The notes beneath the pieces are model-generated. The model did not search any database and was not told the origin of the DNA. It worked only from the letters and a program-made list of their open reading frames with translations. Of a stretch of DNA of 27,015 nt, positions 22,630 to 27,015 are shown piece after piece. The translations under genes were made by a program, and so were the position numbers. Source of the stretch: a virus; the IMG/VR virus record IMGVR_UViG_3300047287_000154, positions 1-27,015 of that record; one strand, given 5' to 3'. Numbering within the stretch: position 1 is the stretch's first letter; every line of letters begins with the position of its first letter.

Positions 22630-22915
22630 AGAGACGCGACTGGTCACACGGCGATCAGCACGTGATCAGATCCTCCTGGCGTGGAACTATCAGTGCGCAT
22701 ACTGCGGCGATGATCTGGGCCGCAGCCCAACCATTGATCACATCATCCCAAAAGCGCATGGCGGCCTCACAGTGCGCAGCAACATGGTGGCCTGCTGCAT
22801 GGGATGCAACTGCAGCAAGGGGCATAAGCCATGGGTGGACTGGTATCGCCAGCAGCCGTTCTGGACTGCGCTCGGTGAATGGGCCATCGCGCAATGGCTG
22901 CAGGATGGCGGCTAG
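22610..22915 (+). CDS. HNH endonuclease
   Basis: 101 aa from TTG 22610; no better start exists before residue 59. The HNH core is clear: CAYCGDDLG (Cys29, Cys32), TIDHIIPKAHGG (Asp43, His44, His50), Asn58, and the second zinc pair CMGCNCSKG (Cys63, Cys66, Asn67). HNH enzymes nick or cut DNA with a single metal ion. Many phages use one beside the terminase for packaging, but this one lies over 20 kb from it (adjacent only if the genome is circular or very short). A free-standing homing-type or recombination enzyme is the alternative. It may be co-translated with the 60-aa gene it overlaps. Confidence 0.9.
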   Translation: MERHHIEETRLVTRRSARDQILLAWNYQCAYCGDDLGRSPTIDHIIPKAHGGLTVRSNMVACCMGCNCSKGHKPWVDWYRQQPFWTALGEWAIAQWLQDGG

Positions 22916-22950
22916 GCTTTGCGTTCTGTTGATCTTCGGATCTCAGTCGT

Positions 22951-22969
22951 CCGCTGCGCCCGGCAGCGG
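22951..22969. terminator. GC-rich hairpin at the convergent junction
   Basis: CCGCTGC (22951-22957) and GCAGCGG (22963-22969) form a seven-base-pair perfect stem with loop GCCCG. It lies between the end of the rightward HNH gene and the end of the leftward block (22916-23052 has no other convincing gene). No T-run follows on either strand, so it is at most a weak or factor-dependent terminator, or a barrier to read-through. Confidence 0.3.
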
Positions 22970-23052
22970 TGAGGTTGGCACCTCGTGCGGACCATCCACC
23001 GGGCACCCCATTGCACAGCCCGATGCCGAAGCAGAGCGGGAACCTGCTCAGG

Positions 23053-23139
23053 CTACGGCAGAATCCTGCTGCAGACCCACATCGCAATCCAGCAGGTTAC
23101 CCAATACTCAACGATCAGGATCAGCACATCGCGTAGCAT
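23053..23139 (-). CDS. Putative 28-aa membrane peptide
   Basis: The ATG (23139-23137) shares its first base with the stop of the preceding leftward gene (TGATG), and the frame ends TAG at 23053. The product MLRDVLILIVEYWVTCWIAM followed by WVCSRILP is a nearly continuous hydrophobic helix rich in Trp and Ile, suited to span a membrane. It is the last member of the coupled leftward chain. The coupling and composition argue for a gene; its tiny size argues for caution. Confidence 0.42.
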   Translation of the reverse strand: MLRDVLILIVEYWVTCWIAMWVCSRILP

Positions 23140-23309
23140 CAGCGGGCCAGCAGATGATCGAGATACAGCTCCGCCTGCCATAGATCGGAGCTATACCGGC
23201 AGACACTACCGACGCAGCTGCGGTAGTAGACCTCACCCTGCACTGGCATCAGGGTTTCGATGTAGCCGCCGTCTCGGTCAGTGCGGCTGATGACTTCCGT
23301 GCCGAACAT
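23139..23309 (-). CDS. Small hypothetical protein, 56 aa
   Basis: ATG 23309 gives MFGTEVISRTDRDGGYIETL, then PVQGEVYYRSCVGSVCRYSS and a helix SDLWQAELYLDHLLAR. It overlaps the end of the upstream gene by 32 bases, the longest overlap in the chain, but no later start exists that keeps the beta-rich part. Two cysteines lie five residues apart in RSCVGSVCR. No family recognised. Confidence 0.6.
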   Translation of the reverse strand: MFGTEVISRTDRDGGYIETLMPVQGEVYYRSCVGSVCRYSSDLWQAELYLDHLLAR

Positions 23310-23616
23310 ACAACTCGCACCTGGCCGCGTAACGGCCGCCGCTTCTCTTTGATTCTGGCAACTCAAAAGCGCAGCGCTGCCTGCCCATATCCCACTGCTG
23401 ACAATCCCAGCACATCAATGGCTCATCAGGCCGTAACTTCCGCCGTGCGGCCTGGTAGAACTGCTGGGCCTTCAACAATGCTGGTTGCAGCTGAATGGCA
23501 CCGGTATCCATCTCAATCTGATGCTCTGGCTTGGGCCCCAGAATCACTCGAGCGTGCCAGGTGCGATCTGAGCGACTGCACAGCAGCAACAATCGGCCGC
23601 CGTGCAGGCTGATCAT
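23278..23616 (-). CDS. Hypothetical protein with C-terminal four-cysteine motif, 112 aa
   Basis: ATG 23616 overlaps the previous stop (ATGA). The C-terminal half has CWDCQQWDMGRQRCAFELPE and AARCELY, giving Cys-x2-Cys, then Cys, then Cys, a likely zinc site. The middle (LQPALLKAQQFYQAARRKL) is helical. I have a weak memory of cyanophage proteins with a similar C(x2)C...PES(K/R)RSGGR(Y/F)AA.C end. Function unknown; nucleic-acid or protein binding would be typical. Confidence 0.65.
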   Translation of the reverse strand: MISLHGGRLLLLCSRSDRTWHARVILGPKPEHQIEMDTGAIQLQPALLKAQQFYQAARRKLRPDEPLMCWDCQQWDMGRQRCAFELPESKRSGGRYAARCELYVRHGSHQPH

Positions 23617-23846
23617 TCCACCTCGCCTGCCGCTGGCTGGTGATAGATCCGCTCGAGCAGCATTGAAGCCGGCTCGCTTGGCGTATCGGTCACATACGCG
23701 GCAACCGGATCAGTGCCATCAGATGCCACATAGATGCAGGGGTAGCCGTATGGCTTCACCACCACTAGCCCGGTGTTACGGCTGCGCGTGAGAATCCGAA
23801 GCGCAAGGCGCTCGAGGATATTCAGGCCCGGCAGCTGTTGCATCAT
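23613..23846 (-). CDS. Hypothetical protein, 77 aa
   Basis: Two consecutive ATGs (23846 and 23843) overlap the stop of the DUF3310 gene. GGAGG (just upstream on the minus strand) is better spaced for the second. The product starts with a helix (LNILERLALRILTRS), then beta-type GLVVVKPYGYPCIYVASDGTDPVAAYVTD and a helix SMLLERIYHQPAAG. The layout resembles a small alpha/beta protein of unknown function. Coupled on both sides. Confidence 0.65.
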   Translation of the reverse strand: MMQQLPGLNILERLALRILTRSRNTGLVVVKPYGYPCIYVASDGTDPVAAYVTDTPSEPASMLLERIYHQPAAGEVE

Positions 23847-24064
23847 CCCTCCAGTTTGGCAATCAATCGCTCGATATACCATCGGCACTTGCGGGCATCC
23901 TCGAGGGCGTTCCCTTTGCACCAGATCCGCAGCAGATATTTCAGCGCCTGGCCCTGCAGATAAGCGGGCACCATGTGGGGCGCATCGCTCACCGCAGCCT
24001 CGATCACATCAATCGCCTCGACTGGGCCGCGGCGGTAGTGCGGTGGGTTAATCGGGTCGGTCAT
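23843..24064 (-). CDS. DUF3310 protein (SaV-like)
   Basis: 73 aa from ATG 24064, which overlaps the previous stop (ATGA). The family signature is plain: NPPHYRRGPVEAIDVIEAAV, a short insert, AYLQGQALKYLLRIWCKGNALEDARKCRWYIERLIAKLEG. DUF3310 proteins are small, common in phages of many hosts, and have been annotated as nucleotide-kinase-like, but their biochemical role is not settled. The N-terminal HYR and the C-terminal KY..R..KGN.LED..K..WY.ERL are the most conserved parts. It lies mid-chain in the leftward block. Confidence 0.88.
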   Translation of the reverse strand: MTDPINPPHYRRGPVEAIDVIEAAVSDAPHMVPAYLQGQALKYLLRIWCKGNALEDARKCRWYIERLIAKLEG

Positions 24065-24270
24065 GCCGCAACCTGCCGCTCGGCATTCTTCCAGCGCTTG
24101 CGGTTCACAATGTCGCAAACGTGCGCGGTACTGATGCCATAGGTCAGCGCGATATCGAGCATCGTCTGCCCCTTGGCGTACAGCTCGCGGATCTCGATGG
24201 CGTTCTGCGGCGTCAGCACGGCAGTGCCTGGGATGTGGCCGGCCTTGAAGCGGTGGGGGTTGCCGTTCAC
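24061..24270 (-). CDS. Small helix-turn-helix protein
   Basis: 69 aa if started at GTG 24270, which overlaps the previous stop by four bases (GTGA); an open frame to 24303 is less likely. After a short basic start, LTPQNAIEIRELYAKGQTMLDIALTYGISTAHVCDIVNRKRWKN is a resolvase/homeodomain-like HTH: helix, then GQTMLDIALTYGIS as the turn, then a recognition helix. This matches the DNA-binding tail found on homing endonucleases and on stand-alone phage proteins. It may bind DNA as a regulator; no nuclease domain is attached. Confidence 0.75.
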   Translation of the reverse strand: MNGNPHRFKAGHIPGTAVLTPQNAIEIRELYAKGQTMLDIALTYGISTAHVCDIVNRKRWKNAERQVAA

Positions 24271-24560
24271 TTCCACTTGTCTCTCAGGAGCTGCTGACGG
24301 CACGCCTCGATGGCCTGCTGCGCATTCTTCTGTGTCATCACTGACTCGGTTGCATCCATGGCACGCACCACGCGATCCAGCAGATCGGGGTAATACGTGT
24401 CGCGGAAATTGGCGGCCAGGTCACGGGCAAACTCATCCCAGAGGCCGGTATAGGTGCAGCGCAATGGGTGACCGTATGGCAGGTCATCACGACCGCTGCG
24501 CTGATAGAGCGCCTCCATCATGTCGACGCGTTGCTGATCCAATCGAATGCGGTCGTTCAT
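24267..24560 (-). CDS. Hypothetical helical protein, 97 aa
   Basis: ATG 24560 overlaps the preceding stop (ATGA). Charged and helical throughout: NDRIRLDQQRVDMMEALYQRSGRDD, then YTGLWDEFARDLAANFRDTYYPDLLDRVVRAM and KNAQQAIEACRQQLLRDKW. No catalytic motif or metal site seen. It may be a small protein-binding factor. Coupled to the HTH gene downstream through GTGA. Confidence 0.65.
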   Translation of the reverse strand: MNDRIRLDQQRVDMMEALYQRSGRDDLPYGHPLRCTYTGLWDEFARDLAANFRDTYYPDLLDRVVRAMDATESVMTQKNAQQAIEACRQQLLRDKWK

Positions 24561-24745
24561 GGCTCAAGTAGCTGGGAGATGTGTTGCAGTTCAGCGCAGA
24601 GCTGCTGAGTTCGGGGTATGGCACGAAGCTGCTGGATTCTGATATCGATCAGATGCTGCAGGCGCTCACGCTCATCCTGCCTCCCCTGCTGGTATGCGCC
24701 GGAGTCTGTGATCAGCTGGTTGATGCGGTCTCGGATGGTACTCAC
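24557..24745 (-). CDS. Small coiled-coil protein, 62 aa
   Basis: Begins at GTG 24745, overlapping the previous stop (GTGA). The upstream open frame to 24919 is antisense-like noise inside another gene. The sequence STIRDRINQLITDSGAYQQG, RQDERERLQHLIDIRIQQLR and ELQHISQLLEP is almost all helix with a heptad trend, so probably a coiled coil. I recall similar short proteins (a two-helix unit linked by AYQ.GRQ.ER) in phages. Function unknown. Confidence 0.6.
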   Translation of the reverse strand: MSTIRDRINQLITDSGAYQQGRQDERERLQHLIDIRIQQLRAIPRTQQLCAELQHISQLLEP

Positions 24746-24975
24746 ACCACCTCCACAGTGGCGCCTGGCCAGCGGTTCTGCGCGTATTTGGCGGCGGCCG
24801 TCTTGGACTCGGCGCGTGTGTACCACTTCAGCGGTTGCGCACCACGTGGGCGCACCAGCACCGTGAAATCCTTCACGCGGGCATTGTGGCGTGGCCGGCT
24901 GACGCCTTCGCCATAGCAACCAGTCTCGTGTTCTTCAGTGCGCCAGTGCAGTAGTGCGCCTTTGATTTCAGCCAT
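24742..24975 (-). CDS. Hypothetical protein, 77 aa
   Basis: ATG 24975 overlaps the stop of the preceding 55-aa gene by eight bases. The second half FTVLVRPRGAQPLKWYTRAE, then SKTAAAKYAQNRWPGATVEV looks like a compact beta-beta-alpha-beta domain with a conserved-looking WYTRA and YAQNRWPG. I associate this pattern with small cyanophage proteins but know no role. Confidence 0.65.
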   Translation of the reverse strand: MAEIKGALLHWRTEEHETGCYGEGVSRPRHNARVKDFTVLVRPRGAQPLKWYTRAESKTAAAKYAQNRWPGATVEVV

Positions 24976-25135
24976 TGATGGGTTCCTGTTCAGAATTGAG
25001 CCATTCAATCTGCGACCACCATTCCAGCCACGTGTCAGCAGCGATCAGCTTGGCCTCGGTGAGGCTGGAGGCTGTGACGCACTCCAGCACGTTGGCGCTG
25101 GGGATCTTGAAGTAGAAGCGGCGGGGGTTAGTCAT
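24968..25135 (-). CDS. Small protein, 55 aa
   Basis: ATG 25135 sits at the edge of a 24-bp tandem repeat and overlaps the upstream stop by eight bases (ATGACTAA). The 55-codon frame ends at 24968. The product has a beta start (RRFYFKIPSANVLECVTASS) and then a helix rich in Trp (LTEAKLIAADTWLEWWSQIEWLN). Overlaps on both sides and a sensible composition make it a real gene despite its size. No function known. Confidence 0.68.
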   Translation of the reverse strand: MTNPRRFYFKIPSANVLECVTASSLTEAKLIAADTWLEWWSQIEWLNSEQEPING

Positions 25136-25403
25136 ACTTCAACTTGAGGTGTTCTTCATACTTCAACTTGAGGTGTTCTTCATAGCCTTCTTCAGATGCT
25201 TGCTTGATGGGACCGGGGAGTTCTACCCAGTTGGCAAACTCGGTGATTTTCATGTTGTGATAAGCCCAAGCGGTCACAAGCTGGATGCTTGCAGCGTGGA
25301 TGCGCTCTCTTTCAATTCTTGTTAGAAGCATCCCATTCAGCACGCTTAGCTCGTAAACGGCTTTGGCGAGTTCTTCCTTGGTCGGCTCAGGTTTGATAGT
25401 CAC
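25128..25403 (-). CDS. Helical hypothetical protein ending in an 8-residue tandem repeat, 91 aa
   Basis: GTG 25403 overlaps the previous stop (GTGA). The body is helical (KEELAKAVYELSVLNGMLLTRIERERIHAASIQ, then TAWAYHNMKITEFANWVELP). The C-terminus repeats YEEHLKLK twice before a final YD, produced by a perfect 24-bp duplication at 25133-25180. The repeat sits exactly at the junction with the next gene. No family recognised. Confidence 0.68.
   Translation of the reverse strand: MTIKPEPTKEELAKAVYELSVLNGMLLTRIERERIHAASIQLVTAWAYHNMKITEFANWVELPGPIKQASEEGYEEHLKLKYEEHLKLKYD
25133..25180. repeat. Perfect 24-bp tandem duplication
   Basis: Two identical 24-bp units (25133-25156 and 25157-25180), starting CATACTTCAACTTGAGG, with only four further bases of a third copy. 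In the leftward gene each unit encodes eight residues (YEEHLKLK). The unit length keeps the frame. It looks like a recent replication-slippage event. Confidence 0.95.
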
Positions 25404-25528
25404 TTCCGCACCACCTGCTGCGTGCCGGAGTGAGTGGGGCTGTGATGTGCGCCGGACTCGATGCCGATCATGGCGAACACAGCCGCGGCGATCAGCAGAC
25501 AGATGGCGTTGTTGATGCGGTTGATCAT
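25400..25528 (-). CDS. Small membrane protein, 42 aa
   Basis: ATG 25528 overlaps the preceding stop (ATGA); the longer open frame to 25798 crosses two other genes and is ignored. The product has a short basic start (MINRINNA), one transmembrane segment (ICLLIAAAVFAMIGIE) and a polar His/Ser/Thr-rich tail (SGAHHSPTHSGTQQVVRK). It is sandwiched between a membrane-anchored HTH protein and a helical protein in the coupled chain, so it may act at the membrane with them. Confidence 0.6.
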   Translation of the reverse strand: MINRINNAICLLIAAAVFAMIGIESGAHHSPTHSGTQQVVRK

Positions 25529-25719
25529 GATGCGAGCGCCTGACGGACGCGGTGACGGGTGGTATTGAGGCGGGTGGCGATCTGGCGCTGGCTGAGGCCC
25601 GTGCGACGCAGAACGCGAACGCGGCGGGTTTCTGATGCGGTTAGCCAATCGATCACTGCCACAACGAACAGCAGCGGCAGGATCAGCTTCCAGATCAGCA
25701 GCAGGGTGGCGGTGAGCAT
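25525..25719 (-). CDS. Membrane-anchored helix-turn-helix protein, 64 aa
   Basis: ATG 25719. Residues ~2-25 (LTATLLLIWKLILPLLFVVAVIDWL) form a strong transmembrane segment. Residues ~27-64 (SETRRVRVLRRTGLSQRQIA, TRLNTTRHRVRQALAS) form a compact HTH of the homeodomain/resolvase type, with GLSQRQIATRLNTTRHRVR as helix-turn-recognition helix. The whole protein is just these two parts. The basic HTH side should face the cytoplasm, so the protein could tether DNA to the membrane or work as a membrane-bound regulator. It starts the unbroken chain of overlapping leftward genes. I recall similar proteins in cyanophages but no known function. Confidence 0.72.
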   Translation of the reverse strand: MLTATLLLIWKLILPLLFVVAVIDWLTASETRRVRVLRRTGLSQRQIATRLNTTRHRVRQALAS

Positions 25720-25740
25720 GGGTGGAGTGGATAAAGGAGA

Positions 25741-25756
25741 GAGCCCCGGAGGGCTC
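25741..25756 (-). other. Perfect GC-rich hairpin at the stop of the 44-aa gene
   Basis: GAGCCC (25741-25746) and GGGCTC (25751-25756) form six base pairs with loop CGGA. Read leftward it is followed by TCTCTCCTTTATC, which is only moderately T-rich. It may be an attenuator that lowers transcription into the coupled chain. Confidence 0.35.
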
Positions 25757-25889
25757 ACATCTCGTCCAGACGGCGAGCGATTTCCCGGCGGCGCTCATTG
25801 ACTGCCCACCACTCGTCGAACCGCATGGCCTCTGTCAGTGCATCAGCCTGATCGTTCAACTCAGACAGTTCGAGGAGCAGAGCTTCCAT
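25755..25889 (-). CDS. Tiny acidic helical protein, 44 aa
   Basis: ATG 25889 gives MEALLLELSELNDQADALTE, AMRFDEWWAVNERRREIARR and LDEM, a single or paired amphipathic helix with heptad spacing. A longer open frame upstream (to 26180) crosses the zinc-ribbon gene and has a composition unlike protein, so the short start is chosen. A 104-base gap (25890-25993) precedes it and may hold its own promoter. Function unknown. Confidence 0.55.
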   Translation of the reverse strand: MEALLLELSELNDQADALTEAMRFDEWWAVNERRREIARRLDEM

Positions 25890-25993
25890 GTTCAGCGCAG
25901 CCTCTGGGCTGCCGAGTGGAGGACCGATCGCCTCCGGTCCCCTAAGTATGCACCGCCGGCGGGTCACCCTGCTAGGGGGGCTGTAACAGTTCT
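25890..25993 (-). promoter_or_regulatory. Intergenic gap with hairpin, possible leftward promoter
   Basis: The gap between the zinc-ribbon gene and the 44-aa gene contains GGACCG (25921-25926) paired with CGGTCC (25935-25940). Read leftward there is a TGCATACTT extended -10-like sequence near 25945-25953. No -35 at correct spacing was found, so the promoter call is weak. Confidence 0.28.
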
Positions 25994-26221
25994 TCACACT
26001 GCGTTGCTGCCCACGGCCAGCTCCACCGGCACCCGCAACACCGGCATTGATTTGCCACGGCCGCGAGACCATCCGATCACCGCCACGCTTACGGGCAGTT
26101 CCACCGTGTACCAGACGTGCCCGCAGCCTACGCAACGCCGTTGCCGCGTGATCTGATGTGATTCCTTGCCGTTGGTACACAGCGCTCTAATCTCATCACC
26201 ACCGCAACGCGGGCAGTCCAT
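25994..26221 (-). CDS. NrdR-like zinc ribbon protein, 75 aa
   Basis: ATG 26221 gives MDCPRCGGDEIRALCTNGKE, then RQRRCVGCGHVWYTVELPV. The two CxxC pairs (CPRC and CVGC) with RQRRC..CG..W.T.E closely resemble the zinc-ribbon head of NrdR, the repressor of ribonucleotide reductase genes, but the ATP-cone domain is missing. The rest (SVAVIGWSRGRGKSMPVLRV) is unassigned. GTG at 26248 is an alternative start. As first gene of the leftward block, divergent from the 67-aa gene by 36 bases, it may regulate this intergenic promoter; this is inference. Confidence 0.75.
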   Translation of the reverse strand: MDCPRCGGDEIRALCTNGKESHQITRQRRCVGCGHVWYTVELPVSVAVIGWSRGRGKSMPVLRVPVELAVGSNAV

Positions 26222-26257
26222 AGGTATGCTTGGAATGTACACCGCCACGGTAGCACT
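26222..26257. promoter_or_regulatory. Short divergent promoter region
   Basis: Only 36 bases separate the starts of the leftward zinc-ribbon gene and the rightward 67-aa gene, so promoter elements for both directions must overlap the genes or each other. No convincing consensus boxes were seen. Confidence 0.3.
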
Positions 26258-26461
26258 ATGAACTTCGGGCAGTGGATGGCGGTGGAGCTATCGCCAGAAC
26301 AACAGTTTGAGATTGAAAAACAGGCCCGCACCCTGCTAACCAGCAAGGATGCAGGCCCAATGGCTGCGGCGCTTCTGAAGCAAGCCTGCTACCAGCAGCA
26401 GCTGTTGCAGCAAGCCGTTAACGAGATCGCTCGGCTCGAATGCGAGCTGATGGGTCGTTAG
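26258..26461 (+). CDS. Small helical cyanophage-like protein, 67 aa
   Basis: MNFGQWMAVELSPEQQFEIE, then KQARTLLTSKDAGPMAAALLKQACYQQQLLQQAVNEIARLECELMG is all-helical with two helices and a Gln-rich second half. I recall a similar pattern (ELSPEQ.FE.EK..R......AA.L.KQ..YQQQLL.QAV..I..LE) in cyanophage genomes. Function unknown. Its stop overlaps by four bases the stop of the leftward gene that follows (convergent ends). Confidence 0.72.
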   Translation: MNFGQWMAVELSPEQQFEIEKQARTLLTSKDAGPMAAALLKQACYQQQLLQQAVNEIARLECELMGR

Positions 26462-26826
26462 AAGAGATCAGCGTCCACCACGTCCACCACAGCGCCATCA
26501 GTTGCCTTAGCCAGGCTTTCAGCGGCGCCCTTGGCCTCAATGGCCTGTTGCGTCTTCCAGTCGGGCTTAGCCACAACACTGAGATACTTCATGCCGCTGT
26601 TGGCAGTCTTGGCCCAACCACTAAGCCGCACAGGGATTTCGTTGCGGTCACCCTGCGGATCGGCGTTCATCAAATACTGCGCCAAGGCATACGCCTGATC
26701 GGCAGGCACATTCAGCACACCATCAAACTCGGGGTAGTTTTTGCCCGCCTGGAACTTGTCACCCATCCGTTTTTGCCAGTCGGCCTCGGATTGCTTAAAC
26801 AGTGCGCCGTTAACAGAAAAAGTCAT
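26458..26826 (-). CDS. Hypothetical protein, 122 aa, possible ssDNA- or replication-associated
   Basis: ATG 26826 overlaps the stop of the HTH gene (ATGA); the open frame beyond it to 26970 is noise. The product has SVNGALFKQSEADWQKRMGD, then PEFDGVLNVPADQAYALAQYL, IPVRLSGWAKTANSGMKYLSVVAKPDW and an acidic end DGAVVDVVDADLF. The beta-strand pattern with a GW.K....G.KYLS.V segment and acidic tail resembles OB-fold proteins of the DUF736/ssDNA-binding kind. The likeness is loose. Its placement behind an HTH protein and ahead of unknown upstream genes fits an early DNA-related function. Confidence 0.6.
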   Translation of the reverse strand: MTFSVNGALFKQSEADWQKRMGDKFQAGKNYPEFDGVLNVPADQAYALAQYLMNADPQGDRNEIPVRLSGWAKTANSGMKYLSVVAKPDWKTQQAIEAKGAAESLAKATDGAVVDVVDADLF

Positions 26827-27014
26827 GGTTGCTCGTGGGTGATGGTGTTGGCCTGTTCGTATTGCTCCACCTCGGCCAGTGGGTAGAGCACAAATCCCGG
26901 CGTCCGGAAGTAAGCGGGCCCCTTGCCAGCCTTCCGCCAGCGGCTGAGCGTATCGGGGTGGAGCCCCCAACGCTGAGCTAACTGCGTGGCCGTTAAGTAA
27001 TCAGAAGAGCTCAT
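26823..27014 (-). CDS. HTH_17/excisionase-like DNA-binding protein
   Basis: 63 aa from ATG 27014, two bases from the window end, so a longer upstream start cannot be excluded. DYLTATQLAQRWGLHPDTLSRWRKAGKGPAYFRTPG, then VLYPLAEVEQY is the classic winged-HTH of the MerR/excisionase (HTH_17) family: LT..QLA.R......TL.RWR..G.GP.......V.Y....VE.Y. In temperate phages this domain serves as excisionase or as a regulator; in lytic phages it can be a small terminase or transcription factor. No integrase is in the window, so excisionase cannot be claimed. Coupled to the downstream gene by ATGA. Confidence 0.8.
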   Translation of the reverse strand: MSSSDYLTATQLAQRWGLHPDTLSRWRKAGKGPAYFRTPGFVLYPLAEVEQYEQANTITHEQP

Positions 27015-27015
27015 C

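Noticed and set aside
22626-22904. Upstream part of the long rightward frame overlapping HNH
   Set aside because: It overlaps the HNH nuclease, whose zinc and catalytic residues are plain; composition is Trp/Ala/Ser-rich and random.
22767-23290. Other open frames in the convergent junction (both strands)
   Set aside because: Arg/Ser/Cys-rich translations without domain patterns, typical of shadow frames in GC-rich DNA.
24581-24919. Rightward frames and the longer leftward start at 24919
   Set aside because: They are shadows of the coupled leftward genes; the GTGA overlap at 24745 explains the real start.
25133-25180. CRISPR-like repeat
   Set aside because: Only two adjacent units with no spacers, inside a coding sequence and keeping the frame: a tandem duplication.
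25722-26156. 144-aa rightward frame opposite the zinc ribbon and neighbours
   Set aside because: It crosses three better-supported leftward features, and its translation is Pro/Thr/Arg-rich with no recognisable domain.
26823-27014. Excisionase proof of a temperate lifestyle
   Set aside because: HTH_17 proteins have several roles; no integrase, repressor or att site is present in the window.

Overview
The window is a contiguous piece of a tailed double-stranded DNA phage or prophage, almost certainly a siphovirus with a long non-contractile tail. It has a GpA-type terminase, a lambda-type portal, an HK97-type protease and capsid, a gpG/gpGT-like chaperone pair, and a tape measure followed by a tail hub, with no sheath or baseplate genes. 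Several small proteins look to me like families common in marine cyanophages: a basic 45-aa protein, a 48-aa membrane protein, a 110-aa DUF7936-like protein and a 67-aa protein that starts NFGQWMAVELSPEQ. The T4-like tail-fibre module and the frequent lack of Shine-Dalgarno sequences fit the same picture. A Synechococcus/Cyanobium-type host is therefore my best guess, but this rests on recollection of families and not on a search.

Layout. Bases 1-135 are non-coding, with 10-bp iterons, palindromes and a hairpin just upstream of the small terminase gene (a candidate cos/TerS site or operator). Bases 136-10221 on + carry packaging, head, head-tail connector and tail-tube genes: small and large terminase, gpW-like connector, portal, fused protease-capsid, two small head proteins, FII-like joiner, jelly-roll fibre, tail terminator and tail tube. 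Bases 10227-18975 on + carry tail assembly: a chaperone pair joined by an apparent programmed -1 frameshift, tape measure, tail-tip genes, hub, two paralogous minor proteins and a tail fibre with a C-terminal S74 chaperone. Bases 19126-22103 on + carry small cyanophage-like genes, membrane proteins, a two-domain endolysin (GH24 plus M15) and a dCTP-deaminase-like protein, ending at a strong intrinsic terminator at 22132-22162.

Bases 22130-22915 hold a small leftward gene, a small rightward gene and an HNH nuclease. Bases 23053-26221 are leftward, with about 15 very small genes. Thirteen of them, from 25719 down to 23053, form an unbroken chain in which every stop overlaps the next start. They include a DUF3310 protein, a membrane-anchored HTH protein, a bare HTH protein and, at the head of the block, an NrdR-like zinc ribbon. 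Bases 26258-26461 are a short rightward gene. Bases 26458-27014 hold a leftward pair: an HTH_17/excisionase-like protein and a 122-aa protein.

How it works together. The + block is a classic late region: packaging, head, tail, lysis. Translational coupling (ATGA, GTGA or TGATG overlaps) is widespread. Capsid and tail-tube genes show a distinct C-ending codon style that suggests high expression. The leftward block resembles an early or accessory region. No integrase, repressor, polymerase, tRNA, CRISPR array or insertion sequence was recognised, so lifestyle cannot be decided here. The most notable signals are the textbook A AAA AAC frameshift site with a stem-loop, the protease-capsid fusion carrying extra N-terminal modules (one Tudor-like) and a possible internal capsid start, the phased repeats before terS, a 9-bp motif shared by two intergenic regions, and the coupled mini-gene chain.
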